A stretch of DNA of 64,000 nucleotides from Ascidia mentula (Eukaryota > Chordata > Ascidiacea > Phlebobranchia > Ascidiidae), in NCBI GenBank assembly GCA_947561715.1, contig OX387197.1, positions 22,656,266-22,720,265 on the forward strand. Direction: 5' to 3'. The notes below the pieces were generated by a model. The model saw nothing but the letters and a program-made list of their open reading frames with translations, was not told where the DNA came from and made no database searches. The stretch's first letter is position 1. Each line of letters opens with the position of its first letter. The translations under genes were made by a program, and so were the position numbers. Below, in pieces: positions 34,601 through 45,731 of this stretch.

Positions 34601-37600
34601 TGCTTTTGAGTTGACGGTGAAATCGCTCCACCAATCCGTTAGCCTGTGGGTGGAACGCTGTAGTGCAGTGGTGTTTAATTCCCATGAGCTGGCAAATGTT
34701 CTTCCACAATTCAGATGTAAACTGCGGGCCTCTGTCAGACGATATTTCCGTTGGGATCCCGAAGCGGGCAATCCAATGAAATATAAACGCTCTTGCGCAA
34801 GTGACGGTTGTCGCATCAGACATTGGAATGGCTTCTGGCCATCGTGTAAAGCGGTCGACGATGGTAAGCAAGTATCTACTTCCTTGTGATGGCGGCAGAG
34901 GGCCAACAATATCAATATTCACGTGGTAAAATCGCGCTTTGGGGATTTCATAACGATGAAGAGGAGAACGTACGTGTGTTTGGATCTTTGCACGTTGGCA
35001 TTGCAAGCATTGCCGAGCCCACTCTGCAACTTGCTTGTTCAAACCATGCCACACAAACCTTGACGAAATCATTTTGCGTGTTGTTCGGATTGATGGATGG
35101 GCTAGACCATGAATAGCGTCGAACACCTTTCTTTGCCATGATTGCGGGATGATTGGTCTGCAAACACCAGTGGACACATCACATAAAAGTCTCACCTGTG
35201 AGGTGTCCATCACAACTTCCTTAATTTGTAAGTTGGATACGGCAGTGCGGTAAGCTTGTACTTCGGGAACATGCTGCGCTTTGGCAAGAGCAATGTGATC
35301 CAAATTGATTGCAGGATTTTCAATGGAGCCAATCACTGCTCTGGATAAGGTATCAGCAACACAATTGTATTTACCTTGTACATGGCGAAGGTCCGTTGTA
35401 TATTCGGATATGGCGGACAAGTGGCGCTGTTGTCTTGCTGACCATGGATCCGATGCCCTTTGTAGCGCAAAAGTCAACGGTTTGTGGTCGGTGTAGAGGG
35501 TAAATATGCGGCCCTCTAGGAAGTATCGGAAATGACGAATAGCCAGATGAGCCGCCAGCAACTCTCGGTCGAAAGCGCTGTATTTCATCTCGTTAGCACG
35601 CAAATGACGGCTAAAAAATGCAAGAGGTTTCCAAACCCCGTTTATATGCTGTTCAAGCACCGCTCCTACAGCCCTATCGGATGCATCAACAGTCAGGGCG
35701 ACTGTGGCATCAGGATGTGGGTGGTTAAGTTTGGTTGCATTTACCAGTGCAAGTTTTGCTGCGTCGAAAGCACATTGCAAATCACGAGACCACTGCAGCT
35801 GAGCATTCCTTTTTGACATGGAATTATAAATGGGGAACATGATACTTGCGGCAGAAGGAATAAATCTGTGATAAAAGTTTATCATTCCAGCAAATCTCTG
35901 CAAACCTTTAACCGTGGTGGGCCGAGGAAATTTTTCTATGACTTCCACTTTACTGGGCAAAGGTTTTGCGCCTTCGGCATCAACCAAATGACCTAGAAAC
36001 TGGATTTGTTTTTTTCCAAAAACACATTTGTTTAAGTTGATTAAAAGGCCGCATTCCTGCAGGCGGCGGAAAAGCTGTTCTAGGTGTAATTTATGTTGAC
36101 TTGGGGAACTGCTGGCCACCAGTATGTCGTCCAGGTAAACAAAAACAAATGGTAAAGATTGACATACCTGGTCCATAAGCCGTTGAAAAGTCTTCCATAT
36201 CCTCAAACGTCAGGGGTCACCAATTAAAGCGGGTGCTTCGTAACGTGTATTTTTCTGAATGCGCGTCGTTGCCAGAAAACGCTTAATTGTTTCGAGACGC
36301 GCAGAAAAAGGCAACACTAAAAGCAAAACTTATCACGCTTCAGTGAATTCAAGGGTGGCATCCGCCACAAGCTTGCTTTAAAATGGCCAACGCAATGTGT
36401 GTAAATGGTGATTTGTTTATAGGTTTTACTTGCGAGCATAAAAACTATGATTTGTTGTATTTAATCCGACTTATTATAAAATAAATAAACTGATGAACGC
36501 TTATTTCAACTTCCTTTCTCGTACTTTCATGTTCTCTTTTGATCAATTCTTTCACTCAGTCATGCCTATGTCGTGTTAATGCCTATTAAACTATTCCATT
36601 AAAACATTTTTCAGCATCGATTACACGAAAAACGTGTATTATCAATCGCCCACGAACTTTGGAGATTGTAGAAATGTGGATTGCTTTATTGACGCCGTAA
36701 ACGTTAGCATGTCTCACTTAAAGGCAGCAAACTCCTACACCTCAGCGGCATTGCAAAGAGTGGTTCTGGTAAATATAAGTTATTTGAAAAAGTTTGTCGT
36801 AGTCAAATCCATGAAACAAAGTTTCCCATTAGATTACTTTCAACCAATCTATGAACAGCAATACTGCGCGCCAGGTCGTAGTTCTGATTACAGATGGCCT
36901 AGCTAGTGATTTCATTGTTCTTGGGGATACAGCGTAAGTTGAAGTGAAAATAGTGAAAGATTAATTGATCTGTGCATTTACGTGTACTTGAGGCCAATAC
37001 AATTACACGAAAAAGTGTTTACATTCAATTTGTTTTTAAACAAAGAGTACGGTCAATTTTTGTTTAGTGCCACTCTCTTGAGAACCAACAACGTAACCGT
37101 CTATGCGGTTGGTGTTGGCCCAGGCGTCAGCACAGGACAACTCGAAACATTTGCGAATGGAGCGTCAAGAGTTGTAACAATCGCCAACTACGCGAATCTT
37201 TCAAGTGCTCTTGGCACAATTTACAAACAAGTCCTCCCAGTGGTTGGTATGTTGCAAAACTATTGGCCTCGTGAATTTAACAATCTTACATACTTTAACC
37301 CCAAAATGTTTGTTAAATGTGCAAGCCACAACAACTATGACACCAACAAGCACTACTGCCAAGGCGATAGCGCAACCTACCACGCCAGCAAGTACAACTG
37401 AAAATACAGAAAAAACATCTACTGTAGCGCTAACGGGTTTGTATATTGAAACCAGTTTTACTGTATACAGTGTAATCATAAACTTCAAATGTTTAACAGC
37501 AAACACATCTGCATCCTAAAATTTGGACCCGATATTTGTCTTTAGATCAGACTGCACCACCTACGCTCAAGTCAACACTTGGGTTCCACACTACAGCACC

Positions 37601-37990
37601 AGCAATCCGAGGTAGACGTTCAGAATTTATTTTAAGCAAAATGAACCAGTTTTTACTTGTTTACCGTTGATTACCGTTTTAAAATTCCCCATGAAACATC
37701 TACGCGGTTAATGCGTCGCAATAAGTTTTAAATATAGTAAAATCCCTAAGTAAAATTTTTGAAACCGCAGCCAGCAAAAACTTATACCAGGCGTTACGCG
37801 TTTTTATCTATTTACATTTAACATCATTCTGTTATCTACAGAAACTGCCAATACTGAGAAACAAACAACACAGGAACCAACATCTGCAACGAGCAATGAA
37901 ATACCACAAACGAATATAAACGACTACATTGGTGGAAAAGGCAACAGTAGTTGTCGTTGTCAGCGTTTTTGCGTTACAGTTTGTAATTGA
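31662..37990 (+). CDS. secreted C-type lectin / vWA fusion protein H
   Basis: Ten exons in phase: 31662-31872, 32537-32782, 33038-33103, 33605-33779, 36615-36768, 36833-36933, 37068-37246, 37326-37436, 37546-37611 and 37842-37990 (485 aa). Order: signal peptide (METFLFLCTFLFTVNAQ), CTLD (EPD instead of EPN; WRDVPC; YICQK), short stalk, von Willebrand factor A domain, Thr-rich stalk, CRCQRFCVTVCN tail. The vWA has a complete metal-ion site: DSSGS, the Thr in SYTSAAL, and ITDG. vWA domains usually bind proteins or matrix, so a two-ligand adaptor is possible. Exon 4 of the B-type stalk is deleted down to a stub at about 37499-37519 with a stop, and must be skipped. A gypsy element sits in the intron between the first two vWA exons. 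Confidence 0.75.
33930..34073 (-). repeat. 3' LTR of the gypsy element
   Basis: 144 bp, matching 36226-36369 without a visible difference. In element orientation it begins TGTGGCGGATGCC and follows a G-rich polypurine tract. Confidence 0.85.
36226..36369 (-). repeat. 5' LTR of the gypsy element
   Basis: 144-bp partner of the 33930 LTR. The adjoining internal sequence TTGGTGACCCC resembles a tRNA primer-binding site. Confidence 0.85.
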
Positions 37991-38334
37991 TCAAATTTAT
38001 GTGTTGTGTATTTCGTGTATTTTAACGTTACACGTTGTTCTGCAAATTGTATTACTGTGGTTAGTTTATTTAGATTGTTGTTAACGTAAGCGGAAGAACC
38101 CATCTAACTCGTTTGATATAAACTCATCTAACTACGCAGAGTTTGTTGAGCATGACGACCGCACTGACTAGTTGTTAAACCCATTAACCCCCCAACAATT
38201 GTGTGGGTCGATTTACTTCTATACTTAGTAGTGTTTGCAATGAAGAAGAGCATACCTGCACAGATCACATTTACCAGTTTTAGTTGAACAGGGACAAACA
38301 CAGATTTAGGTTTGGGTCTGACAACTTGTGGACA
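37991..38334 (+). promoter_or_regulatory. 5' flank of lectin I
   Basis: Near-identical to 14876-15220 upstream of gene C. Together with the preceding stalk and tail exons of H it shows that a block spanning a 3' end, an intergenic flank and an exon 1 was duplicated as a unit. Confidence 0.5.
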
Positions 38335-40322
38335 ATGGAAAACTTACTTCTGTTTTGTACGCTTCTGCTCACCGTCAATGCTCAAACCTGGCACCAGTTT
38401 CAAGGTTACGAGTATTTCATCGAAAACAGTAGTACGGTCAGTTCTTATGCTCAAGCTCGCAGTGGATGTGCTGCAAGAAATGCAAATGTGGCAAATGTTA
38501 AAACAACTCAAGTGTTCAATTTTCTTGTCGGAATGAATAATTTTTCTGGTATATTACAAAGTTCTTATGGTGTATTACAAACATTCTTCCTATGTGTTGC
38601 TTAAAAAAAGTGGTTAACTTCCTAACACTTGCTATATTTGGTTCTGATAAGTTTGTAGCCAATGCCTAATTAATAAATACGTCCAAAAATGTTTATGTTG
38701 TATATAAGTATAGGTTGCCATGTACGCGTGTATATTCAAAGCGAAATAAACGTACATATTTGCCATGTATCTAGTCTATAGATTCCTTACCAAGTGTCAG
38801 CAGTTAAATGTTCTTTCTTGGGTCTCGTATTTAGATCATCTCTACTCGGTTTTGATTGGTGCTACGAGAATCAATGGCACCAATCAATTTCAATGGACAG
38901 ATGGAACAATTGTTGATGTAGCACAGTGGTATCCAGGGGAACCAAACAATGTCGGAGGAATTGAGGATTGTGTTGTGACAGGTTGGTTACACACACACCA
39001 ATGGAACGACATTGCCTGTTTTGGCACTTTTTTTATATATTTGCGAAAGAAAGATACCAGGTAAGAATCAGTTTTTGTTCTCACGTTCTTTAACCCCAAA
39101 ATGTTTCATGAATGTGCAAGCCACAACAACTATGACAGAAAGAAAAACAACCGCTGAAGCGGTAGCGCAACCCACTAAGCCTGCAAGTACAGCTGAAAAT
39201 ACAGAAACAACACTTCAATCAACAGTAGCACTATCAGGTTTGTATATTATAACCAGTTTTATTGTAAACAGTGTAAACATGAACTTCAAATGTTTAACAG
39301 CAAATACAACTGTCTCCCAACCAAACACAACGAGATTTGTAGAAACACGTCAACAAACAGGAACTGCAATTACGAATATGAATACAGACACAGCAGTGGC
39401 TAGTCAACACTCAGCTAGTCAAGAAATTTCCACCACAGGGGAAGCAATTACAAGCTCAACACTTTCCCAAGTTTTATTGCCCAAAACAACTGTAACTGAA
39501 CCCAAAACTAAACCTACTACGACGATCGTCACAGCTTATCAATCAACCCATTTCTCTGCAATAAAGGAAGCAAGTATGTTCGAAATTGTATGACAGCGCA
39601 ACCGTGCCGGCTAAAATTTCGACCCGATATTTTACTTTAGATCAGACTGCACCACCTACGCTCAAGTCAACACTTGGGCTCCACACTACAGCATCAGCAA
39701 TCCGAGGTAGACGTTCCAAAAAAAACATGCATGTTTTGCATAAATGCAAGCAATGGGACATAAATGCAAGTCCAATGGTACATAAATGCAAGCAAACTGG
39801 TATATTTTTCTATCAGATAAGACTCTCAACACCACACTCAAATCGACAGCTGGAATTAAGGCTACAACAAAATCAATATCACGTAAGAAGCATAGTTTCA
39901 TTGTTTTAAACAGCAAGTTATGACACTGAAATATTGTTGTAATGGTTGACAAACGTTGTCACAAAATTGATCTTTTCTTACCACTAGCGTCAGTAGCGAG
40001 CATACATAGATATCTACTCGTCTTGCGACCAGAGTCGCGAAAATTGCGTCGCAATAAGTTTTGGATATAGTAAAATCCCTAGAGAAAGTTTTGAAACTGC
40101 GGCCAGCAAAATACTTGTACCAGGCGTTACGCGTTTTGTCTATTCACATATAACATTATTCTGTAATCTACAGAAACCGCAAATACTGAGAAGCAAACAA
40201 CATAGGAACCAACATCTGCAACGAGCAGTAAAACACCACACACGAATGTAAACGAATACATTGGTGGAAAAGGCGACAGTAGTTGTCGTTGTCAGCGTTT
40301 ATGCGTTACCATTTGTAATTGA
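38335..40322 (+). pseudogene. C-type lectin I, two lesions (paralog of B)
   Basis: Seven exons align with gene B: 38335-38548, 38835-39060, 39121-39237, 39301-39573, 39641-39706, 39817-39882 and 40174-40322. Exon 2 is 226 nt against 225 in B: an extra base in the T run at about 39028-39034 shifts the frame just before the last CTLD cysteine and leads to a stop at the exon border. In addition the tail exon has TAG at 40203-40205 where B has CAG, before the CRCQRLC motif. EPN and WND motifs and the splice sites are preserved, so decay is recent. Confidence 0.85.
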
Positions 40323-41890
40323 GTAACTTTATGTGTGTTTACTGTGTGCTCCACTTGTGTATTTCGTGTATTTTAACGTTACACGTGGTTCTGTAAATTG
40401 TATTACTGTGGTTAGTTTATTTAGATTGCTGTCAACGTAAGCGGAAGAACCCATCTAACTCGTTTGGCATAAACTCATCTAACTACGCAATTGAGTAACG
40501 TAAGTAACGTGTTTACACTTGTGTATTTCGTGCATTTTAACGTCATTACTGTGATTCGTATGTGTAAGTCCTTTTGTTAACATAACTGGCGCGATTTCTC
40601 TTGCGGCATACTTACTGTCACACGTTGAAATAATTACATACAATACAGCCTTACGTTATTTGCGTTTTATTAAATACTTACACCCTTGCATGATTTCATC
40701 TTACGATCTAACTCGTTGTGATTATGTTAATGGGAGATAAATCCTGATAAGAACGGTTTTTCATTTTCAACACTGCATTTTTCATACCGAATTTCAAGGT
40801 CAAGGACATCCCAATTGCCGATTAATGCCCGCAGTTGCTGCTAATTTAAAATTAGGCTAATCGTTTTGCCCCGGTGGAAATAAATTTGAGTTTATTAGAT
40901 TTTCTTTCCATATGGACGATCCTTGCTAAACAACGTCTTCCCGGCAAGTCGTATATCATGCGCAAAGAGGGTATGTAGGTGGCAAAATCATAAGTAGGCG
41001 TTTACGAGGCAGCTTTGCTGGCAACGTATGACGAGGAAGTAAATAAGTAGCAGGTATAGTGACGTATGTGAGAAAACAAATTGTCAGTAATGCATCAAAG
41101 TTTCAAAATCTTGCCAAGTAATGACAAACTTCACTAAATTGTAAACGTTTGAAACGGTTGGACGAACAACAATCTTGTGGATGGTTTTCCTTCTGTACAT
41201 AATATAGTACTCGCAGTATAAATGCACAATGCCGCTTGGTTGATACAACCGATGCAAACCCTTCTGTCCAGTGAACGATTGTTCCCTCCGTTAAATTGAA
41301 AACTGGCATAAGTGTCAAGGTTACTTTCGAGCATGTCTTCCCAAGTTTAAGTTGGGGTGTTAAAACCGCTCAAGCCGCTGTTTATCATGTGTATTGGACA
41401 CATTGTGGCTATAGGTAAATTGTTGTATCTTAATCTCCAACCCTTGACCATAGTAATTCGTGCCACAAAAAAGCAGCCTATACTGCGTTACAGTAATTGG
41501 TACCACATCTTTTTGATGAAAAGAATGTAGCCATAAATGATGATTGGAATAATGATTTATGATGATGGCACCCATATCTGACAAAAGAAACTGTCACATT
41601 TTGGCCGCTACATATACATACAGCAGTCATTTGTAAGGATTGCATGTAACTTTGTCTTTACATTAGTAAAATGCTTTTTATACCGCTGAGACGTCAACGT
41701 GTCTCCGTTCATATAAATTTGTTTCCAATACGTTTATTTTTAGACATACTGATGATGTTGTTCTATTTTCCTATCGAGTACGTCAGCTGTAATAATATGG
41801 CGCATTACGCCAAATGTGGGCGGCATTGTGTCAGCCTCCTTACTGTCACTGCATAACATTTCTAGTTTCCACTCTTCAGTAGTTTTAGTG
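40323..41890. other. intergenic with lectin-flank relic
   Basis: 40330-40600 repeats parts of the 3' flank of I. 41140-41220 matches the lectin flank copy at 10060 (GAAACGGTTGG...GTGGATGGTTTTCC), and 41305-41335 is a short remnant of exon 1 (CTGGCATAAGTGTCAAGGTTAC). The rest shows nothing recognisable. Confidence 0.45.
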
Positions 41891-44359
41891 ATGGATCTTC
41901 TGTTTTTTCTGCAGTTTATACTGGTTTCTTGCACAAGCGTGGTTATTGCTCTGGATTGGAGAAAGTTTCAGGCGTTTGAATACTTGATTGTTTATGACGA
42001 CGTTGGATCGTTTAAGGAAGCCGTTTCAGGCTGTGCAACTCACAATGCCAGTGTTGTGAATGTCAAATCGAATGAAACACATACATTTCTCATCGCACAA
42101 ATTCGGAACTTAAATAGTAACTCTTTTCGTCTGTTATGTTTTTGTTACAATTTTGCAGTTAAATCATGCTTTGCGCTGTTGTAACTTTCTTTAATATCCG
42201 TGTCCTACTTTTAACCGCAAAGTAATTTTTGTTGACAAAATATATTCTTAAGAGTCTTTGTAAAAGTTTTGCTAACTTTGTTGACAGAGTATCCTTATTC
42301 CTTCTACATTGGCGCGACAGAAATCGGCAACACCAGGAAATTTCGTTGGATGGACGGAACGGATGTTGACGTGGCGCAGTGGAATGTTGACACAAGGGAA
42401 CCGAATGGGGCCAATGAACATTGTGTGATCATGCATAAACTCGACAATCACTTTGATGAAAAATACAGATGGCAAGACATTTTCTGTGGTGACAATTCAA
42501 GATATATTTGCCAGAGGATGACCGCAGGTAGGTGTTAAATGTTAAATGCAACCTGTAAAGTTACAATAAACAGTGATGTAAACAGTACACATTGGGCTGC
42601 AGGCAGTTGTAGACCCACTTTTTCGACCTATTCGGTCTCACCAATTCAGCTAAAAACTGTTTTGCTAAACCAGGTGATAAGGTAACCAGGAACACTTTGT
42701 TGTGATGGTACGATCTGTTGGGTACACATAACTTGGTATTGAACAATATAAACAAACCAAGTAGAGCGCATAAAATGCGTCACCAATAATACTATCTGGT
42801 GTCACCCATGTGGGCAGATCAGAGCAACAGTCACCAGTTGCACTGACGAGACCTACGTAAAAGCAGTGTGTGTACATTTCCACGCAGATGTGTGCACATC
42901 TCATCTCTAAGCAATGAATTTGAATTGCGTTAAATTGCAGGACATGAAAGTTATGTGTATTACAGAGACAACTACAGTTGCTTCACAAACAACTACAATG
43001 GCTACAAAAATGACAAAGCAGATTACCCCAACTACAAAGCGGTTACCGGCGAAAACGAGCCTGCTTAAAACCTCACGGCCTGTTGAAGGTAAAGAAATCT
43101 TTAACTGCTGTGATTGTGTAAATTCCCATGCCTAAAAGTTCATTTGATACCTGGCGACTGCTAAATAGTCGTACAAAAACACGCAGGTATATGGCCGAAA
43201 TGCATACCCAGTTCCAATGAATTCTGTTTCGAACGATTAATTCAAAGCAGACTGTTTAGTTGGACATTGTTTACTGTACAGACAAAGGGGGAACCTCATT
43301 TAGCTCAGCAATTATCACCAGCATGAAGCAAGGCGCATCGCAAAGTATTACATCGACTGTACACACAAGTAAGCAAACGTTTGTCCTGTTCGCCCACTAT
43401 TAACGTCAGGTATGCAATAGCGTGACGGGTAGTTTTCAACAACAGCATGTAGTTGTATATATTTTGGTAACAGTATTTCAATCATTAATTACATGCACGA
43501 ACCAGATGCATAACAAACTCTTCCAAACGTTGAAGGTACAACTTTATCAAGGAAAATCAAATCGCGCCTAACTATCAGCAAAAGATATGATCTTGCAATC
43601 TAGTGTCGCTTATCGTCTGCCAGTCTTTCACTTTCCAGATTCATCGGTCAACGCCGAGCAACATAGGCTGATTCCTGCTTACTCACATGACAATTTCGCT
43701 TATGACCAATTTCTTGATTTTAACTTTTTACAACTGTTTACCGCTGTGTTTTTTACGCAGAAAAAAAAGAATTATTAACGATTGTCTCCACCAACGCGTC
43801 TGGTTTCGATGCAACAAAGATTCCTAGCAAAGGAATAAAGATGGATTCTAACGGAACGGTTTATGCCATTGTTGGTTTTGTATGTGGGATTGTTGCCGGT
43901 GCTGGCCTGGCAATATTACCTACGATATGGTATATGCAACGATTGAGGTAAGTTGTTAATAAGTTTCTGTTTTAAACAAAGAGCAAAATACATCAGTGTA
44001 TGTTGTTTCTATTTATAGGCCTCAGTCAAACAAGGACAGGGTTAACGGAAATAAAGGAAACGGTAATAGTTTTTTTTTTGGCTATGAGACTTACTTTGGG
44101 ATCCAATTCATGGAATTTTATTATTTAAGCTGAAGAAGAAATTCACCATGAAGTAATTCTTACCAACCAAGCTTACACATTTGCTGACGAATGTAACGCA
44201 ACGGAAACAACGTCACAAATTGCTAGCAACGTAGAAAGAGTTGATGGAAACCTGTATGATGAAGCCAACAACACACAGAATACCTACAACACCATCGCCA
44301 CCGACGACAAAACAAAGAAAGACGGTGGCCAATACGAAACGCTTCACCTTTCTAACTAA
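41891..44359 (+). CDS. type I transmembrane C-type lectin receptor J with ITAM-like tail
   Basis: Seven exons: 41891-42116, 42288-42527, 42966-43088, 43282-43368, 43761-43947, 44019-44062 and 44130-44359 (378 aa), all phases consistent. Signal peptide (MDLLFFLQFILVSCTSVVIA), CTLD (SGCATHN, FYIGAT, FRWMDGT, EPN in REPNGANE, HC, WQDIFC, YICQR), Thr-rich stalk, membrane span (AIVGFVCGIVAGAGLAILPTI) and cytoplasmic tail. The tail has YTFA, YDEA, then YNTI and YETL separated by 12 residues, a YxxI/L pair like an ITAM at the long end of known spacing. The tail would thus suggest activating signalling through SH2 kinases (inference). Intron 2 holds a copy of the palindromic element. Confidence 0.82.
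42590..42860. mobile_element. diverged palindromic MITE-like copy in intron 2 of J
   Basis: The ends carry the family signature GGGCTGCAGGCAG...TTTCGACCTATTCGGTCTCA and its inverted partner CACCAGTTGCACTGACGAGACC. The middle is diverged from the 7728 copy. Confidence 0.6.
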
Positions 44360-45731
44360 TCCATGTCAAAACCACTTGATGTTTTGTTAGTCCTGCAAGT
44401 TTGTGTAGCACTGCCTACTTGGAGGAATAAGCATTCCTGTTAGTATCACAGATTTGCGTTGTGGTTAAAAGTACGCTAGGACAATGCTTTGTTATTTGAA
44501 TTAGTATTCGTCCTGTATTCTTGGAAGATTTTTACTAAAGGATCATTGTGAAATACTTCAAGTTTGGTTGCCGTTTTTGAGTTGTTATAGTTCAGTATAC
44601 TAAGCTATATTATAACAGCGTGGTAATGGTTCGCTTTATTTCTCTCCTCCCACACGTTATCGCTTTTCCTGGTTGTCACGTGTTCAGTTTAAAGTGATTT
44701 CTTCTTCGCTCACAGCTAGCAGCTGCGTACAGTCCTGCAGACCAGAGCGTTTTACACCATACAATCCTTGATACATTGGCGACCTTTTATTTACATTTAA
44801 AACAACGCCATTGTTGATTTTAAACTTGTAGATATGTTTATACATATATCTATATATTCATATACACGTGCTTATATCAAAACTAAACCAATTTGTAACA
44901 ATCCACGCAGTGGTTTGTATATCATATATCATGAAATTTTCAATCGGCAATATAAGTTGAGTATACGTGCGTTTTGTTCTGGCGCTTGGTTGTTGTTTGT
45001 TTGTTGACAAATGGAAGCAATGACCACTGTGGGATCAGCTCAGATCACATTTCTTCCAAACACCTATCAAGAGGCATTGACCTTTATGATAACTTTCTCC
45101 ATCGAGCGTTGTTAGCCTACGTCAGTAGGTACAAGGTATGTGTTTATAGGAGTTGTCGATACGATTTTATTTTGTAACATATGTCGGAACGCATGACCTT
45201 TCAAAGAATGATGAAACGAAATTATTCAGTAAGGCGCTATCGTTAAGGGCAGAAATAATGTATTTTTTTGTGAAATTTATGTGATATACATCTTAATACT
45301 TCTAATGTTTTATTCCGGGACCTGACGCCACTATTGGTTTATCATTGCTTGGCCAAATTGTTTCCACCTTGTTTACTCCGTAAGATTGCACCTAGTTTGG
45401 TGCCCAACGGATGACGGTGATTGTATAGTCACCACGAAGTGGAAGTCTTTGCTTGGCGTTTGGTCAGAAAAGTCGTCTGAAAGTCACACCAGCTGCACTG
45501 TTGAGACCTTATAGGTCGAAACAGTGGCCATCTGTATTCAGCTTACACAGCTTTATTTTTTATTTCAAATGTTATTTTAATTTTTAATTATAACGAGTTT
45601 CATATACACTTATACAGAGGTTGAATAAATATTAGAAAAGCAACGCAAAGCGAAAATACAATTTGGAAAATTATTAATCTGTTCTGTTCATCCATATACA
45701 CAACAAATACGTCAACAGCTCATAGCGATTT
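44360..45731. other. convergent intergenic region between J and K
   Basis: 44360-44680 is the 3' flank of J, copied at 49600-49925. 44650-45440 is the inverted partner of 17189-17885 and runs into a palindromic-element arm to about 45545. The remainder, to the stop of K, is AT-rich without features. Confidence 0.55.
44650..45440 (+). repeat. dispersed/segmental repeat, inverted partner of 17189-17885
   Basis: Reverse-complement match with 17189-17885. The 44650 end has CCACACGTTATCGCTTTTCC, shared with 49890-49910. The other end merges with a palindromic MITE copy (45360-45545). Confidence 0.7.

Larger units (their letters stand above)
33930..36369 (-). mobile_element. internally deleted Ty3/gypsy LTR retrotransposon
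   Basis: The element is 2440 bp on the minus strand, with 144-bp LTRs at 36369-36226 and 34073-33930 that look identical, and a 5-bp target duplication AGCTT at 33925-33929 and 36370-36374. A primer-binding-like TTGGTGACCCC follows the 5' LTR and a G-rich polypurine tract precedes the 3' LTR. One open frame (36206-34074) encodes the end of reverse transcriptase (YLDDILVAS), RNase H (TVDASDRAVGAVL, YTDHKPL) and integrase (HX..H, CLQC; DIVGP, SSDRGPQF, ERFH). Gag, protease and the first RT half are missing, so it is non-autonomous although recent. Confidence 0.9.

Noticed and set aside
41103..41334. Minus frame with FNLTEGTIV resembling the CTLD FQWTDGTIV segment
   Set aside because: The match is very short, and the plus strand of the same stretch has a better-supported lectin flank and exon 1 remnant.
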